From NCBI GenBank assembly GCA_025350085.1, contig JANXYI010000399.1, forward strand, positions 1 to 6,313: a stretch of 6,313 nucleotides of DNA, given 5' to 3'. The DNA comes from Deltaproteobacteria bacterium (GTDB lineage Bacteria; Desulfobacterota; Desulfovibrionia; Desulfovibrionales; Desulfovibrionaceae). Position numbers and translations under genes: made by a program. Every line of letters begins with the position of its first letter. The stretch's first letter is position 1. The notes beneath the pieces were generated by a model. That model saw only the letters and a list, made by a program, of their open reading frames with translations. It made no database searches and was not told where the DNA came from. Shown here piece after piece: positions 1-6,313 of this stretch.

Positions 1-1
1 G

Positions 2-1303
2 TTCAAGGTGGCCACCGCGCGCATGGACCTGATGCACGAGGTGGAGGACAGGATGGCCAGGGACGTGCTGGCCCAGACCGCTGAGTTCGGCCGCAAGGCC
101 GCCTGGGGCATGTACCTGTTCACGGCCCTGGCCCTGGGCGCCCTGCTGGTGACGCTCGGCGTGGGCTTTTTGGTCTTCCAAAGCATCGACGGCCCGCTCT
201 CCGAGGCCGTGGCCTTTGCCGAGGCCGTGGCCGCGGGCAGACTGGACCACCAGCTGAACGTCTGCCAGCGCGACGAGATCGGCAAGCTCTGCGCGGCCCT
301 GACCGTCATGGTGGGAAGCCTCAAGGAGAAAATCGGCGAGGCCAACCACCAGACCGAGCTGGCTGCACAGGAGACCGAACGCGCCCGGCAGGCCACGCTT
401 GTGGCCGAGGAAGCCAAGCAGGCCGCCGAGCGGGCCAGGCGCGAAGGCATGTTCGAGGCCGCCGGACAGCTGGAGTCCGTGGTGCGCGAGCTGAACCACG
501 CCAGCACGGACATCGCCCGCCAGGTGCAGGCCTCCAGCCGGGGCGCGCTGGTCCAGAAGGACCGCGTCACCGAGACGGCCACGGCCATGGAGGAGATGAA
601 CGCCACGGTGCTTGAGGTGGCCCAGAACGCGGGCCGCGCCGCGGAGAGCTCCCAGAGCGCCCAGGCCATGGCCCAGGACGGGGCAGGCACCGTGCGCCGC
701 ATGGTCCAGATCATCGCCGAGGTGCGCACCCAGGCCCTGACCCTCAAGGAGAACATGGAGATCCTGGGCAAGAGCGCCGGGGGCATCGGCCAGGTCATGG
801 GCGTCATCAACGACATCGCGGACCAGACCAACCTCTTGGCGCTCAACGCCGCCATCGAGGCCGCGCGCGCGGGTGACGCGGGCCGCGGCTTCGCCGTGGT
901 GGCCGACGAGGTGCGCAAGCTGGCCGAAAAGACCATGAACGCCACCCGCGAGGTCTCCGAGGCCATCCGCGGCATCCAGGACGCCACGGCCGTCAACGCC
1001 CAGAGCGTGGAAAAGGCCGTGAGCACCATCGCCGCGGCCACCGAGCTGGCCGACACCTCGGGCCAGTCCCTGGACAAGATCGTGGGCCTGGTGGAGGGCG
1101 CCAGCGACCAGGTGCGCTCCATCGCCGCCGCGGCCGAAGAGCAGTCCGCCGCCAGCGAGGAGATCAACCGCTCCATCACCGAGATCAGCAGCATCTCCAA
1201 CGAGACGGCCGAGAACATGCAGCAGTCCTCCCGCGCCGTGGAGGAACTCTCGCGCCAGGCCGAGACCCTGGCCGGGCTGGTGCGCAAGATGCAGGACGGC
1301 TAG
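2..1303 (+). CDS. Methyl-accepting chemotaxis protein, 3' part (5' end outside the window)
   Basis: C-terminal part of a transmembrane chemoreceptor that passes ligand signals to CheA/CheW. The frame is open to the left edge, so the true start, first membrane helix and sensor domain lie upstream; the GTG at base 8 is not a credible start. Counting residues from that GTG: a membrane helix at about 35-58, a HAMP domain at about 60-112, a helical linker rich in Ala, Glu and Arg, then the cytoplasmic signalling coiled coil. The conserved hairpin tip is plain at about 267-309, with DQTNLLALNAAIEAARAG and GRGFAVVADEVRKLA. Flanking Glu/Gln/Ala-rich stretches (about 190-200 and 375-390) look like methylation helices. 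The protein ends in RKMQDG with no CheR/CheB-tethering pentapeptide. It ends at TAG and is followed by a hairpin. The family call is certain; the ligand cannot be told from this part. Confidence 0.95.
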   Translation, partial: FKVATARMDLMHEVEDRMARDVLAQTAEFGRKAAWGMYLFTALALGALLVTLGVGFLVFQSIDGPLSEAVAFAEAVAAGRLDHQLNVCQRDEIGKLCAALTVMVGSLKEKIGEANHQTELAAQETERARQATLVAEEAKQAAERARREGMFEAAGQLESVVRELNHASTDIARQVQASSRGALVQKDRVTETATAMEEMNATVLEVAQNAGRAAESSQSAQAMAQDGAGTVRRMVQIIAEVRTQALTLKENMEILGKSAGGIGQVMGVINDIADQTNLLALNAAIEAARAGDAGRGFAVVADEVRKLAEKTMNATREVSEAIRGIQDATAVNAQSVEKAVSTIAAATELADTSGQSLDKIVGLVEGASDQVRSIAAAAEEQSAASEEINRSITEISSISNETAENMQQSSRAVEELSRQAETLAGLVRKMQDG

Positions 1304-1330
1304 AGAGGCCCCGGCAAACGTTCGCGAGAA

Positions 1331-1371
1331 CCGCCCCTGGCCGCCTTTTTATCGCTGGCGGCCAGGGGCGG
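1331..1371 (+). terminator. Perfect 15-bp inverted repeat after the chemoreceptor gene, probable terminator
   Basis: The arms at 1331-1345 and 1357-1371 are exact reverse complements (15 bp, nearly all G/C) around an 11-base loop. The hairpin starts 27 bases after the chemoreceptor stop. The downstream strand is only mildly T-rich (CTTTCCGTT), and the T5 run sits in the loop instead, so this is not a textbook rho-independent terminator. It ends 9 bases before the rhomboid Shine-Dalgarno site, so it could also affect rhomboid expression. Confidence 0.6.
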
Positions 1372-1391
1372 CTTTCCGTTAGGATGGCCCC

Positions 1392-2384
1392 ATGCTGCCC
1401 CTTAAACCCCAACAACGCCCCGGCCCCCGCGCGAGCTGGCCGGACCTGGCCCCGCTGGTGGACGATACCCCGGCCGGTCGGCTGCCCCTGGCCCAGGCCC
1501 GGCTCTGGAGCCTGGTGCTGCGCGCCCGGCGCGTACCGCACCGCGTACGCTCCCTGCCCGGCGGCTACACCGTACAGGTGCCCACGCGCTTCGTGCGCCA
1601 GGCCGTGGACGAGATCACCCTGTACCAGCGCGAGAACATCAGCCCGCACCCGTCCATCCCCCTGCCCCCGGTGGAGGAGCGCTCGCGGCCCACGCTCATG
1701 GCCATGCTCGCGCTCTGCGCCTTCTTCGTCGTCACCCACCGGCCCTGGCCGGAGCTCGGCTGGTACCCGCAATACTGGTACAGCGTGGGCGCGGGCGACG
1801 CCGCGAGGATGCTCGGCGGCCAGTGGTGGCGCATGTTCACGGCGTTGACCCTGCACGCCGACCCGGCGCACGTGGCCAGCAACGCGGTCATCGGCGGGGC
1901 GTTTCTGATTCTGCTTTCGCGGCGTGTGGGTTCAGGGGCGGCCTGGCTGCTCACCGTGCTGGCCGGGGGCCTGGGCAACGTGCTGAACGTCCTGGTGCAC
2001 GGCCCGGCGCACCTGTCCGTGGGCTTTTCCACGGCGGTCTTTGGCGCGGCCGGGGCGCTTGCCGCGCTCAAGGCCGTGAGCGGCGAGGGCGGGTTCACCA
2101 AGTCCCCGTCCGGCTCGCACAGCTGGCTTTTGCCCGTGGCTGCGGCCCTGGCCCTGGTGGCCAGCCTGGGCACCGCGGGCGAGAACACGGACATCGGCGC
2201 GCATTTCTTCGGGCTCTTGGCCGGGGGTGTGCTGGGGCTGCCCGCGGGCTGGCTGGCCGTGCGCCACGGCTTTCCCAATGCCGACTGGGGCGAGCGGGTC
2301 AACCAGGCCTGCGGGTGCCTGGCCGCTCTGCTGCTCGCCGGGGCCTGGGCCCTGGGCTGGATTTTCGGCTGGCCCCAGGGCTAG
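1392..2384 (+). CDS. Rhomboid family intramembrane serine protease
   Basis: A 330-residue polytopic protein predicted to cleave transmembrane helices within the lipid bilayer. The GxSxxxFG signature appears as GFSTAVFG, giving catalytic Ser213. The partner is His271 in DIGAHFFGLLAG, the usual AHxxGxxxG helix motif. His160 and Asn164 in HVASN match the oxyanion-side HxxxN motif, and WWR (145-147) matches the conserved L1 loop. Hydrophobic segments lie at about 101-117, 161-176, 183-202, 208-228, 245-261, 268-290 and 305-327, consistent with a six- or seven-helix core. An N-terminal region of about 100 residues precedes the core, is not hydrophobic and is presumably cytosolic. The ATG is preceded by AGGA at 1381-1384 with a 7-base spacer. 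The gene ends tail-to-tail with the minus-strand kinase, 12 bases from the outer kinase stop. All catalytic residues are present, so it is probably active. Its substrate is unknown. Confidence 0.92.
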   Translation: MLPLKPQQRPGPRASWPDLAPLVDDTPAGRLPLAQARLWSLVLRARRVPHRVRSLPGGYTVQVPTRFVRQAVDEITLYQRENISPHPSIPLPPVEERSRPTLMAMLALCAFFVVTHRPWPELGWYPQYWYSVGAGDAARMLGGQWWRMFTALTLHADPAHVASNAVIGGAFLILLSRRVGSGAAWLLTVLAGGLGNVLNVLVHGPAHLSVGFSTAVFGAAGALAALKAVSGEGGFTKSPSGSHSWLLPVAAALALVASLGTAGENTDIGAHFFGLLAGGVLGLPAGWLAVRHGFPNADWGERVNQACGCLAALLLAGAWALGWIFGWPQG

Positions 2385-2396
2385 GCCCCTTCGACT

Positions 2397-2573
2397 CTAT
2401 TCTTCAGAGCTCACGCAGCGGGCGAAAAACTCGCAACTCACGTCCTGCCACCAGAGAAAGCCGTGCTCCACGTCGGCGTACCAGGCCGCGGTGAAGGACT
2501 TGCGGTCCGCGGTCCAGATGCGCCGCTGCGCCGGGGCAAAGGCCGGGGGCAGGCAGAGCTGGCGCAGGTCGGG
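2397..2573 (-). pseudogene. In-frame remainder of the kinase gene beyond an internal TAG (end of the DUF1566-like domain)
   Basis: After the TAG at 2574-2576 the kinase frame stays open for 58 codons, to a second TAG at 2397-2399. The residues fit the end of a DUF1566/Lcl-type domain: an RRIWTADRKS segment, AWYADVEHGFLWWQD, and a closing FFARCV that resembles the usual (V/A)RCV ending of these domains. Codons are G/C-ending like the rest of the gene. The reading frame is unchanged, so no indel is needed, only one altered codon. This region is probably translated only if the TAG is absent in the real genome or is read through. Otherwise it is the dead tail of a truncated gene. The outer stop lies 12 bases from the rhomboid stop on the other strand. 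Confidence 0.75.
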
Positions 2574-3854
2574 CTAGGGCAGCAGCAGCGTGGCCAGCTC
2601 CTCGGCCGTGGGCAGCCGCCAGCCGAAGCGGCCGAAGCGGCCCTCTGCGGCCAGGCGCGCGGCCCGCTCCTCTGCCGCGGCAAAAGTCAGGCCATAGGGG
2701 CTGCCCTCGCGTTCCCAGACCAGGCCCGTGCGCCGGTCGCGCACCAGGTCCGGCCCGGCCTCTCCCTCCTGTCCGATCAGGACAAAGCGCTCCGGGTCGC
2801 AGGCAAGCGGCCGCCACAGCTCATCCAGGCCAAAGGCTTCGCGTGCGCCCGCGAGCGGCTGATGCACCGGGTGTGCGCGCAGCTTTGGGGCCGGTACGCG
2901 CGCAGTACAGGGCGGCCGGTCCTCGTCCGGCAGGGCGCAGACCTTGTCGCGCAGGCGCGCCCAGTGCACCGAGAGCGCGCCCAGCTCGGCCAAAAGGGCC
3001 CGGGCCGACGCTGGCCTCTGGCCGCGCTTCTGGTGGCAGGCGCTGGCGAAGAAGGCGTCGAAGCGCTGGTCCAGGCCCGCGCGCAGGGAACTCGCCGGGA
3101 GGCCCTCCTGGGGCAGGTGCCCGGTGAGGCAGCGGAACAGCGTGACCCCGGCGGAATAGATGTCGGCGCGCTCGTCCGCGGACTCGGGGTCGACCTCCTG
3201 CTCGGGCGCGGCATAGTACGGCGAGCCCACCATTGCCCCCTTCGGGGTACCAAGGGATACTTCCCCGCGCAGGCGCGAGAGCCCAAAGTCGATGAGCTTG
3301 ACCTCGTCGGCCAGGATAATGTCGGGCAAGACGGGGGCAGCAAGGCCGGCCCCGGCCGGACAGGCATCGGGCGGCCGCTCGGCCAGCATGAGGTTGTAAG
3401 GCTTGACGTCGCGGTGCACGATGCCCGCGTGGTGCAGCCGGGCGAGAGCAGAGGCCAGCTGCCGGGCGCAGGACAGGGCCTGCTCCACGCCCAGGCGCCG
3501 GGTGGGCTCCTCCACGCGGTAGATCTCGCCCAGCAGCGCGCCCAGGTTGTTGCAGTAGTATTCCATGACAAAGAAGGGCAGGCCGCCAGCGGGGTTCCCG
3601 TCAGCGGCTGGGGCCTCGTCCACGTCCAGCACCTGGGCGATGTTCGGGTGGCGCAGGCTGGCCATGAGCGCGGCCTCGCGGAAGAAGCCCCGGCGCAATT
3701 CGGCCAGGTCCGCCGTGGCGGCCAGCTGCTCCGAAGGCCTCAGCACCTTGATGGCCACCACGCGGCCCGTGCGCGGCATGGCCGCCTTGTACACCGCGCC
3801 CATGCCGCCCCGGCCGAGCAGGCCCAGGATGACGTACCGCCCGATGCTCCGCAT
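2574..3854 (-). CDS. Hanks-type serine/threonine protein kinase with C-terminal DUF1566-like domain, truncated by an in-frame amber codon
   Basis: A 426-residue protein as annotated to the first stop. The kinase domain (about 6-290) has all core motifs: glycine loop GRGGMG (14-19), VAIK with ATP-binding Lys36, the helix-C Glu60, HRDVKPYN with catalytic Asp149 and Asn154, DFG with metal-binding Asp189, APE (216-218), and DIYSAG with Asp231. It should be active. A linker follows, then from about 368 a DUF1566-like segment (TGLVWERE, then GWRLPTAEEL at 411-420), a domain often seen in putative ligand-binding or surface proteins. The domain stops abruptly at TAG (2574-2576), but the same frame continues to 2397, giving a 485-codon product if the TAG were sense. 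No membrane helix is visible, so it is probably cytosolic. The ATG at 3854 lies 8 bases after the nitroreductase stop. Shine-Dalgarno is weak (AAGG about 13 bases away), so translational coupling is likely. Targets are unknown. Confidence 0.9.
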   Translation of the reverse strand: MRSIGRYVILGLLGRGGMGAVYKAAMPRTGRVVAIKVLRPSEQLAATADLAELRRGFFREAALMASLRHPNIAQVLDVDEAPAADGNPAGGLPFFVMEYYCNNLGALLGEIYRVEEPTRRLGVEQALSCARQLASALARLHHAGIVHRDVKPYNLMLAERPPDACPAGAGLAAPVLPDIILADEVKLIDFGLSRLRGEVSLGTPKGAMVGSPYYAAPEQEVDPESADERADIYSAGVTLFRCLTGHLPQEGLPASSLRAGLDQRFDAFFASACHQKRGQRPASARALLAELGALSVHWARLRDKVCALPDEDRPPCTARVPAPKLRAHPVHQPLAGAREAFGLDELWRPLACDPERFVLIGQEGEAGPDLVRDRRTGLVWEREGSPYGLTFAAAEERAARLAAEGRFGRFGWRLPTAEELATLLLP

Positions 3855-3862
3855 GGCGCGGC

Positions 3863-4489
3863 TTAGGCCTTGGGATAGCCCACGCACTGGGCCATGATGA
3901 TCCGTTCGTGGGACGCCAAGCGCATGGCCCTGGCCAGGGCGGGCACGTCGATGCCCGTGCGGGCCACCGTGGCCAGCCCCTGGGCCGCGCAGAACAGGTA
4001 TACGTTCTGGCTGATGAACCCGGTGTCCAGCCCGGCGGTGATCAGCTTCTCCTCCGCGGTGTTCCCGGCCACGCGGTCCATGTCCGCCACATAGACGAGG
4101 TTCAACGGGGCCGTGGCCACGTAGGCCTGCTTGCCCGTGGCCGCGCGCAGATCCTCGGGGGATTTTTGGTGCAAGGCGCCAGCCTTGGCGTCGTAGAGGA
4201 AAAGCCCGGCGCGCCGGGCCACAAACACGGCGATCTCCTGGCGGTTCAGGGCCGTCGGCGCGGTGCGCTTGCCCGAGTCCGGCCGGTTCATCCCGCAGGC
4301 GGCCCACAAGAGCTTCGTCAACAGGGCCTCGGGCAGGTCGCGGTCCGCATACTCGCGCATGCTCTGCCGCGCGCGCAGGGCCGCCTCCAGGGTCACGCCC
4401 GGCTCCACCGCAGCCGCCGCAGCAGTACCGGAAAGTCCCAGCCCAACGGCCAGGGCCCCTGCCATTCCCAAGAATTCCCTGCGTTCCAT
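3863..4489 (-). CDS. Tat-exported nitroreductase family protein (SagB/ThcOx-like)
   Basis: A 208-residue FMN-dependent oxidoreductase-type protein. The N-terminus carries a twin-arginine signal, ERREFLG, then a hydrophobic stretch and an Ala-rich cleavage region ending near residue 27. It is therefore probably exported folded, with its flavin, to the periplasm. The mature part has nitroreductase hallmarks: RQSMREY (41-47, FMN phosphate-binding type), NRPDSGKRTAP with ALNRQEI (68-86) as in SagB/ThcOx-like members, GLDTGFISQNVYL (153-165), and the C-terminal IIMAQCVGYPK. The length is normal for a minimal single-domain member. I chose the ATG at 4489 because it begins the Tat signal and has AAGGA 8 bases upstream; the frame is open further upstream, but that stretch is not protein-like. 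It is the first gene of a probable two-gene unit with the kinase. The substrate cannot be told; SagB-type heterocycle chemistry is not implied, since no partner genes are in view. Confidence 0.88.
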   Translation of the reverse strand: MERREFLGMAGALAVGLGLSGTAAAAAVEPGVTLEAALRARQSMREYADRDLPEALLTKLLWAACGMNRPDSGKRTAPTALNRQEIAVFVARRAGLFLYDAKAGALHQKSPEDLRAATGKQAYVATAPLNLVYVADMDRVAGNTAEEKLITAGLDTGFISQNVYLFCAAQGLATVARTGIDVPALARAMRLASHERIIMAQCVGYPKA

Positions 4490-4497
4490 GGCGTCCG

Positions 4498-4502
4498 TCC
4501 TT
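4498..4502 (-). promoter_or_regulatory. Shine-Dalgarno site fixing the nitroreductase start
   Basis: AAGGA on the minus strand, 8 bases before the ATG at 4489. It supports the start at the Tat signal over the longer open frame reaching 4594. Confidence 0.7.
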
Positions 4503-4549
4503 GGTAGACATTGTGATTTTGAGGTCGCCGCGCAGGCCGCCCCTGGCTC

Positions 4550-4577
4550 GTGATACCCCAATCCCGGCCGCGCGCAA
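4550..4577 (-). promoter_or_regulatory. Weak candidate promoter for the nitroreductase-kinase unit
   Basis: Reading the minus strand, TTGCGC (4577-4572) and TATCAC (4555-4550) are separated by 16 bases, upstream of the nitroreductase start. The -35 matches the sigma-70 consensus at only 3 of 6 positions and the -10 at 4 of 6. The position between the preceding gene's terminator and the next start makes a promoter here likely; the exact site is a guess. Confidence 0.25.
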
Positions 4578-4600
4578 AGGGGGGCCTGGACCACCGCACG

Positions 4601-4634
4601 AAAAAGGCCGCCCCCGGCAAAGGGAGCGGCCTTT
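4601..4634 (-). terminator. Rho-independent terminator after the lipoprotein gene
   Basis: The exact 9-bp arms AAAGGCCGC (4603-4611) and GCGGCCTTT (4626-4634) can extend by three more G-C pairs past one bulged A. Read on the minus strand, the stem ends in a run of five T (4605-4601). It starts 24 bases after the lipoprotein stop at 4659. It separates the lipoprotein unit from the nitroreductase-kinase unit. Confidence 0.85.
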
Positions 4635-4658
4635 GAGGCTGCATGGTCCCGGCAAGGC

Positions 4659-5405
4659 CTAGAGGGCGTTCTCGAGCACGTCCACCAGCACCCGCTCCAG
4701 GGCCGTGCGGCAGGTGCCCAGCGGACACTCGGGCACGTCCGGGCAGTCGTCCGTGGCGCCGCGGCCCACGAAGACCACGCGCTGCGGGCCGGACTCGGAA
4801 GGGGTCAACGGGGTCAGGGTGACGAGCACCCGGCCCTGGCAATGCGTGTTGTCCTTGCCGCCCAGGGGCGCTCCGCCATAGTTGGCCTGGCTGGCGCGGT
4901 CGAAGGTGCCGCTGGAGAAGCGGCGCTGGGTGGCGTCACGCAGGTCCAGGGCGTCCTTGCCCGCCTGACCCGGCCCCACGCCCGCGTCCGGCAGCCAGTA
5001 GTGGATGTCCTTGCTGTAGCCCGCGCCCACGGCCGCTTCCGGGAGGCGCAGCTCCTCGTGCAGCAGGCCGAGGCTGGCCTTGCGCGTGTCGGCGCAGAGC
5101 AGGTGGGCCTCGACAGCGTAACGCGCCGGGCCCGAGGCCTTCAGCGTGTAGCCCTTGGCCGACAGGGTGCGGGTGATGAACCCGCGCAGGGAGGCGTCCT
5201 CAGATCCGACAGATGACCCGGCAGGTCCGGCAAGCTTGGCGCGGCCCTCGGCGTCCAGTTCGTAGGTCTTGAGGCTCAGGGTGTAGTCGCCCGCCGTGCG
5301 GCCGCCCTCGCTTAAGGCCCGCACCAGGAGATTGGGGTCGCGCTGGGCGCAGCCGCCCAGGACCGCCAGCGCAACCAGCGCCGCCAGGAGTAACTTCCGC
5401 TGCAT
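4659..5405 (-). CDS. Putative lipoprotein of unknown function
   Basis: A 248-residue protein with a lipoprotein signal peptide: MQRK, a hydrophobic stretch, and the lipobox LGGC with Cys19 as the lipidation site. Ala follows the Cys rather than Asp, so by the usual +2 rule the product should go to the outer membrane. I do not recognise the mature part. Residues 40-100 (GDYTLSLKTYELD, a helix with LRGFITRTLSAKGYTL, then ARYAVEAHL) loosely recall DUF4136-type lipoproteins, but this is weak. Five further cysteines (104, 189, 221, 227, 232) could form disulfides in the periplasm; three are clustered near the C-terminus in DDCPDVPECPLGTC. The ATG at 5405 has AAGGAG 5 bases upstream. It is a single-gene unit with its own promoter and terminator, and is divergent from the membrane protein gene at 5591. 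Confidence 0.85.
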   Translation of the reverse strand: MQRKLLLAALVALAVLGGCAQRDPNLLVRALSEGGRTAGDYTLSLKTYELDAEGRAKLAGPAGSSVGSEDASLRGFITRTLSAKGYTLKASGPARYAVEAHLLCADTRKASLGLLHEELRLPEAAVGAGYSKDIHYWLPDAGVGPGQAGKDALDLRDATQRRFSSGTFDRASQANYGGAPLGGKDNTHCQGRVLVTLTPLTPSESGPQRVVFVGRGATDDCPDVPECPLGTCRTALERVLVDVLENAL

Positions 5406-5410
5406 GTAAG

Positions 5411-5416
5411 CTCCTT
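5411..5416 (-). promoter_or_regulatory. Shine-Dalgarno site fixing the lipoprotein start
   Basis: AAGGAG on the minus strand, 5 bases before the ATG at 5405. It supports starting at the lipoprotein signal peptide instead of further upstream in the open frame, which reaches 5615. Confidence 0.75.
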
Positions 5417-5427
5417 CGATTGCCTCT

Positions 5428-5449
5428 CCTGCGGCGGGAGTGCCGCAGG
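5428..5449 (-). other. Perfect 8-bp hairpin in the lipoprotein mRNA leader
   Basis: CCTGCGGC (5428-5435) and GCCGCAGG (5442-5449) are exact reverse complements around a 6-base loop. The hairpin lies just downstream of the candidate -10 box and 11 bases upstream of the lipoprotein Shine-Dalgarno. If that promoter is right, it forms the very 5' end of the transcript. It could be an mRNA-stabilising 5' hairpin or an operator; the sequence alone does not decide. Confidence 0.5.
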
Positions 5450-5450
5450 C

Positions 5451-5481
5451 ATTAGATAGCCCATCGCCCGCCATGGGGCAA
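5451..5481 (-). promoter_or_regulatory. Candidate sigma-70 promoter for the lipoprotein gene
   Basis: On the minus strand, TTGCCC (5481-5476) precedes an A/T-rich -10 region reading TATCTAAT (5458-5451). This can be taken as TATCTA with a 17-base spacer or TCTAAT (5 of 6 consensus positions) with a 19-base spacer. It is one of the few A/T-rich spots in the region and is well placed for a leader of about 40 bases. Confidence 0.42.
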
Positions 5482-5519
5482 GCCCCCCAAGTTCCCGGTT
5501 TTGTCCCCCCGGGAGGCCC

Positions 5520-5547
5520 TTGCCAGGGACATGCCCCAGGGGATACA
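5520..5547 (+). promoter_or_regulatory. Candidate sigma-70 promoter for the membrane protein-rnhA unit
   Basis: TTGCCA (5520-5525, 5 of 6 consensus positions) and GATACA (5542-5547, 3 of 6) are separated by 16 bases. The expected transcript start is about 36 bases before the ATG at 5591. The -10 is poor, so this is a candidate only. Confidence 0.38.
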
Positions 5548-5578
5548 TCTGCGCGCACAACGGGTGTTTCAAACCACC

Positions 5579-5583
5579 AGGAG
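5579..5583 (+). promoter_or_regulatory. Shine-Dalgarno site fixing the start at 5591
   Basis: AGGAG, 7 bases before the ATG at 5591. It selects this start over in-frame starts upstream, which would add about 30 residues without hydrophobic or conserved character. Confidence 0.7.
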
Positions 5584-5590
5584 AGGACGC

Positions 5591-6313
<723 letters not shown>

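Noticed and set aside
1185..1871. Minus-strand open frame of 228 codons across the chemoreceptor-rhomboid junction
   Set aside because: Arg/Gly/Ala-rich shadow that spans a terminator hairpin and overlaps two well-supported genes.
2378..2388. Small GGGC-TAG-GCCC hairpin at the rhomboid stop as a terminator
   Set aside because: The stem is only 4 bp with a 3-base loop and no T-tract; it is expected by chance in such GC-rich sequence.
2574..2576. Pyrrolysine codon
   Set aside because: TAG serves as the ordinary terminal stop of several genes here, no pyl genes are in view, and this is not a methylamine methyltransferase. A mutation or error is simpler.
2404..2817. Alternative minus-strand frame covering the kinase 3' end, which might suggest a frameshift
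   Set aside because: The domain-like residues on both sides of the TAG lie in the same frame; this alternative frame is Arg/Gly/Ala-rich noise.
2463..3866. Long plus-strand open frame (467 codons) opposite the kinase gene
   Set aside because: It is the antisense shadow of a high-GC gene: rich in Arg, Gly, Ala and Gln, no recognisable motif, and the opposite strand encodes every kinase motif.
4578..4600. Possible sigma-54 promoter upstream of the nitroreductase (minus-strand GG and GC doublets)
   Set aside because: The spacing does not fit GG-N10-GC: the nearest pairs are 9 or 15 bases apart.
2574..4655. Single 693-codon minus-strand open frame running through the nitroreductase region into the kinase
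   Set aside because: The part upstream of 3854 is out of frame with the nitroreductase and is low-complexity; the kinase begins at MRSIGRY. It is not a fusion protein.

Overview
This is a GC-rich bacterial chromosomal segment with dense coding and strong G/C bias at third codon positions. It holds a chemotaxis receptor, a Hanks-type kinase, a Tat-exported nitroreductase and lipoproteins. The gene content and protein style suggest a Gram-negative, possibly a Desulfovibrio-like deltaproteobacterium. That placement is inference; no rRNA or lineage-specific marker is present.

Layout, left to right. (1) The 3' part of a methyl-accepting chemotaxis protein gene (+), closed by a perfect 15-bp inverted repeat. 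(2) A complete rhomboid intramembrane serine protease gene (+) with its catalytic Ser/His pair intact. (3) A minus-strand pair, convergent with the rhomboid gene: a Tat-signal nitroreductase followed 8 nt later by a serine/threonine protein kinase. The kinase has a C-terminal DUF1566-like domain that is cut by an in-frame TAG. After that TAG the same frame stays open for 58 more codons, which look like the missing end of the domain, and then ends at a second TAG. (4) A minus-strand lipoprotein gene of unknown function, followed by a good intrinsic terminator. (5) A divergent intergenic region with candidate promoters in both directions. (6) A plus-strand pair: a small membrane-anchored protein that weakly resembles TPM-domain proteins, overlapping by 4 nt the start of an RNase HI gene (rnhA) that runs off the window.

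The genes look like several small independent transcription units rather than one pathway. The likely operons are nitroreductase-kinase (minus) and membrane protein-rnhA (plus). The observation most worth checking is the amber codon inside the kinase gene: a nonsense mutation, a sequencing error or, much less likely, recoding. I see no IS element, CRISPR array, tRNA or phage gene. No intergenic gap exceeds 300 bases.
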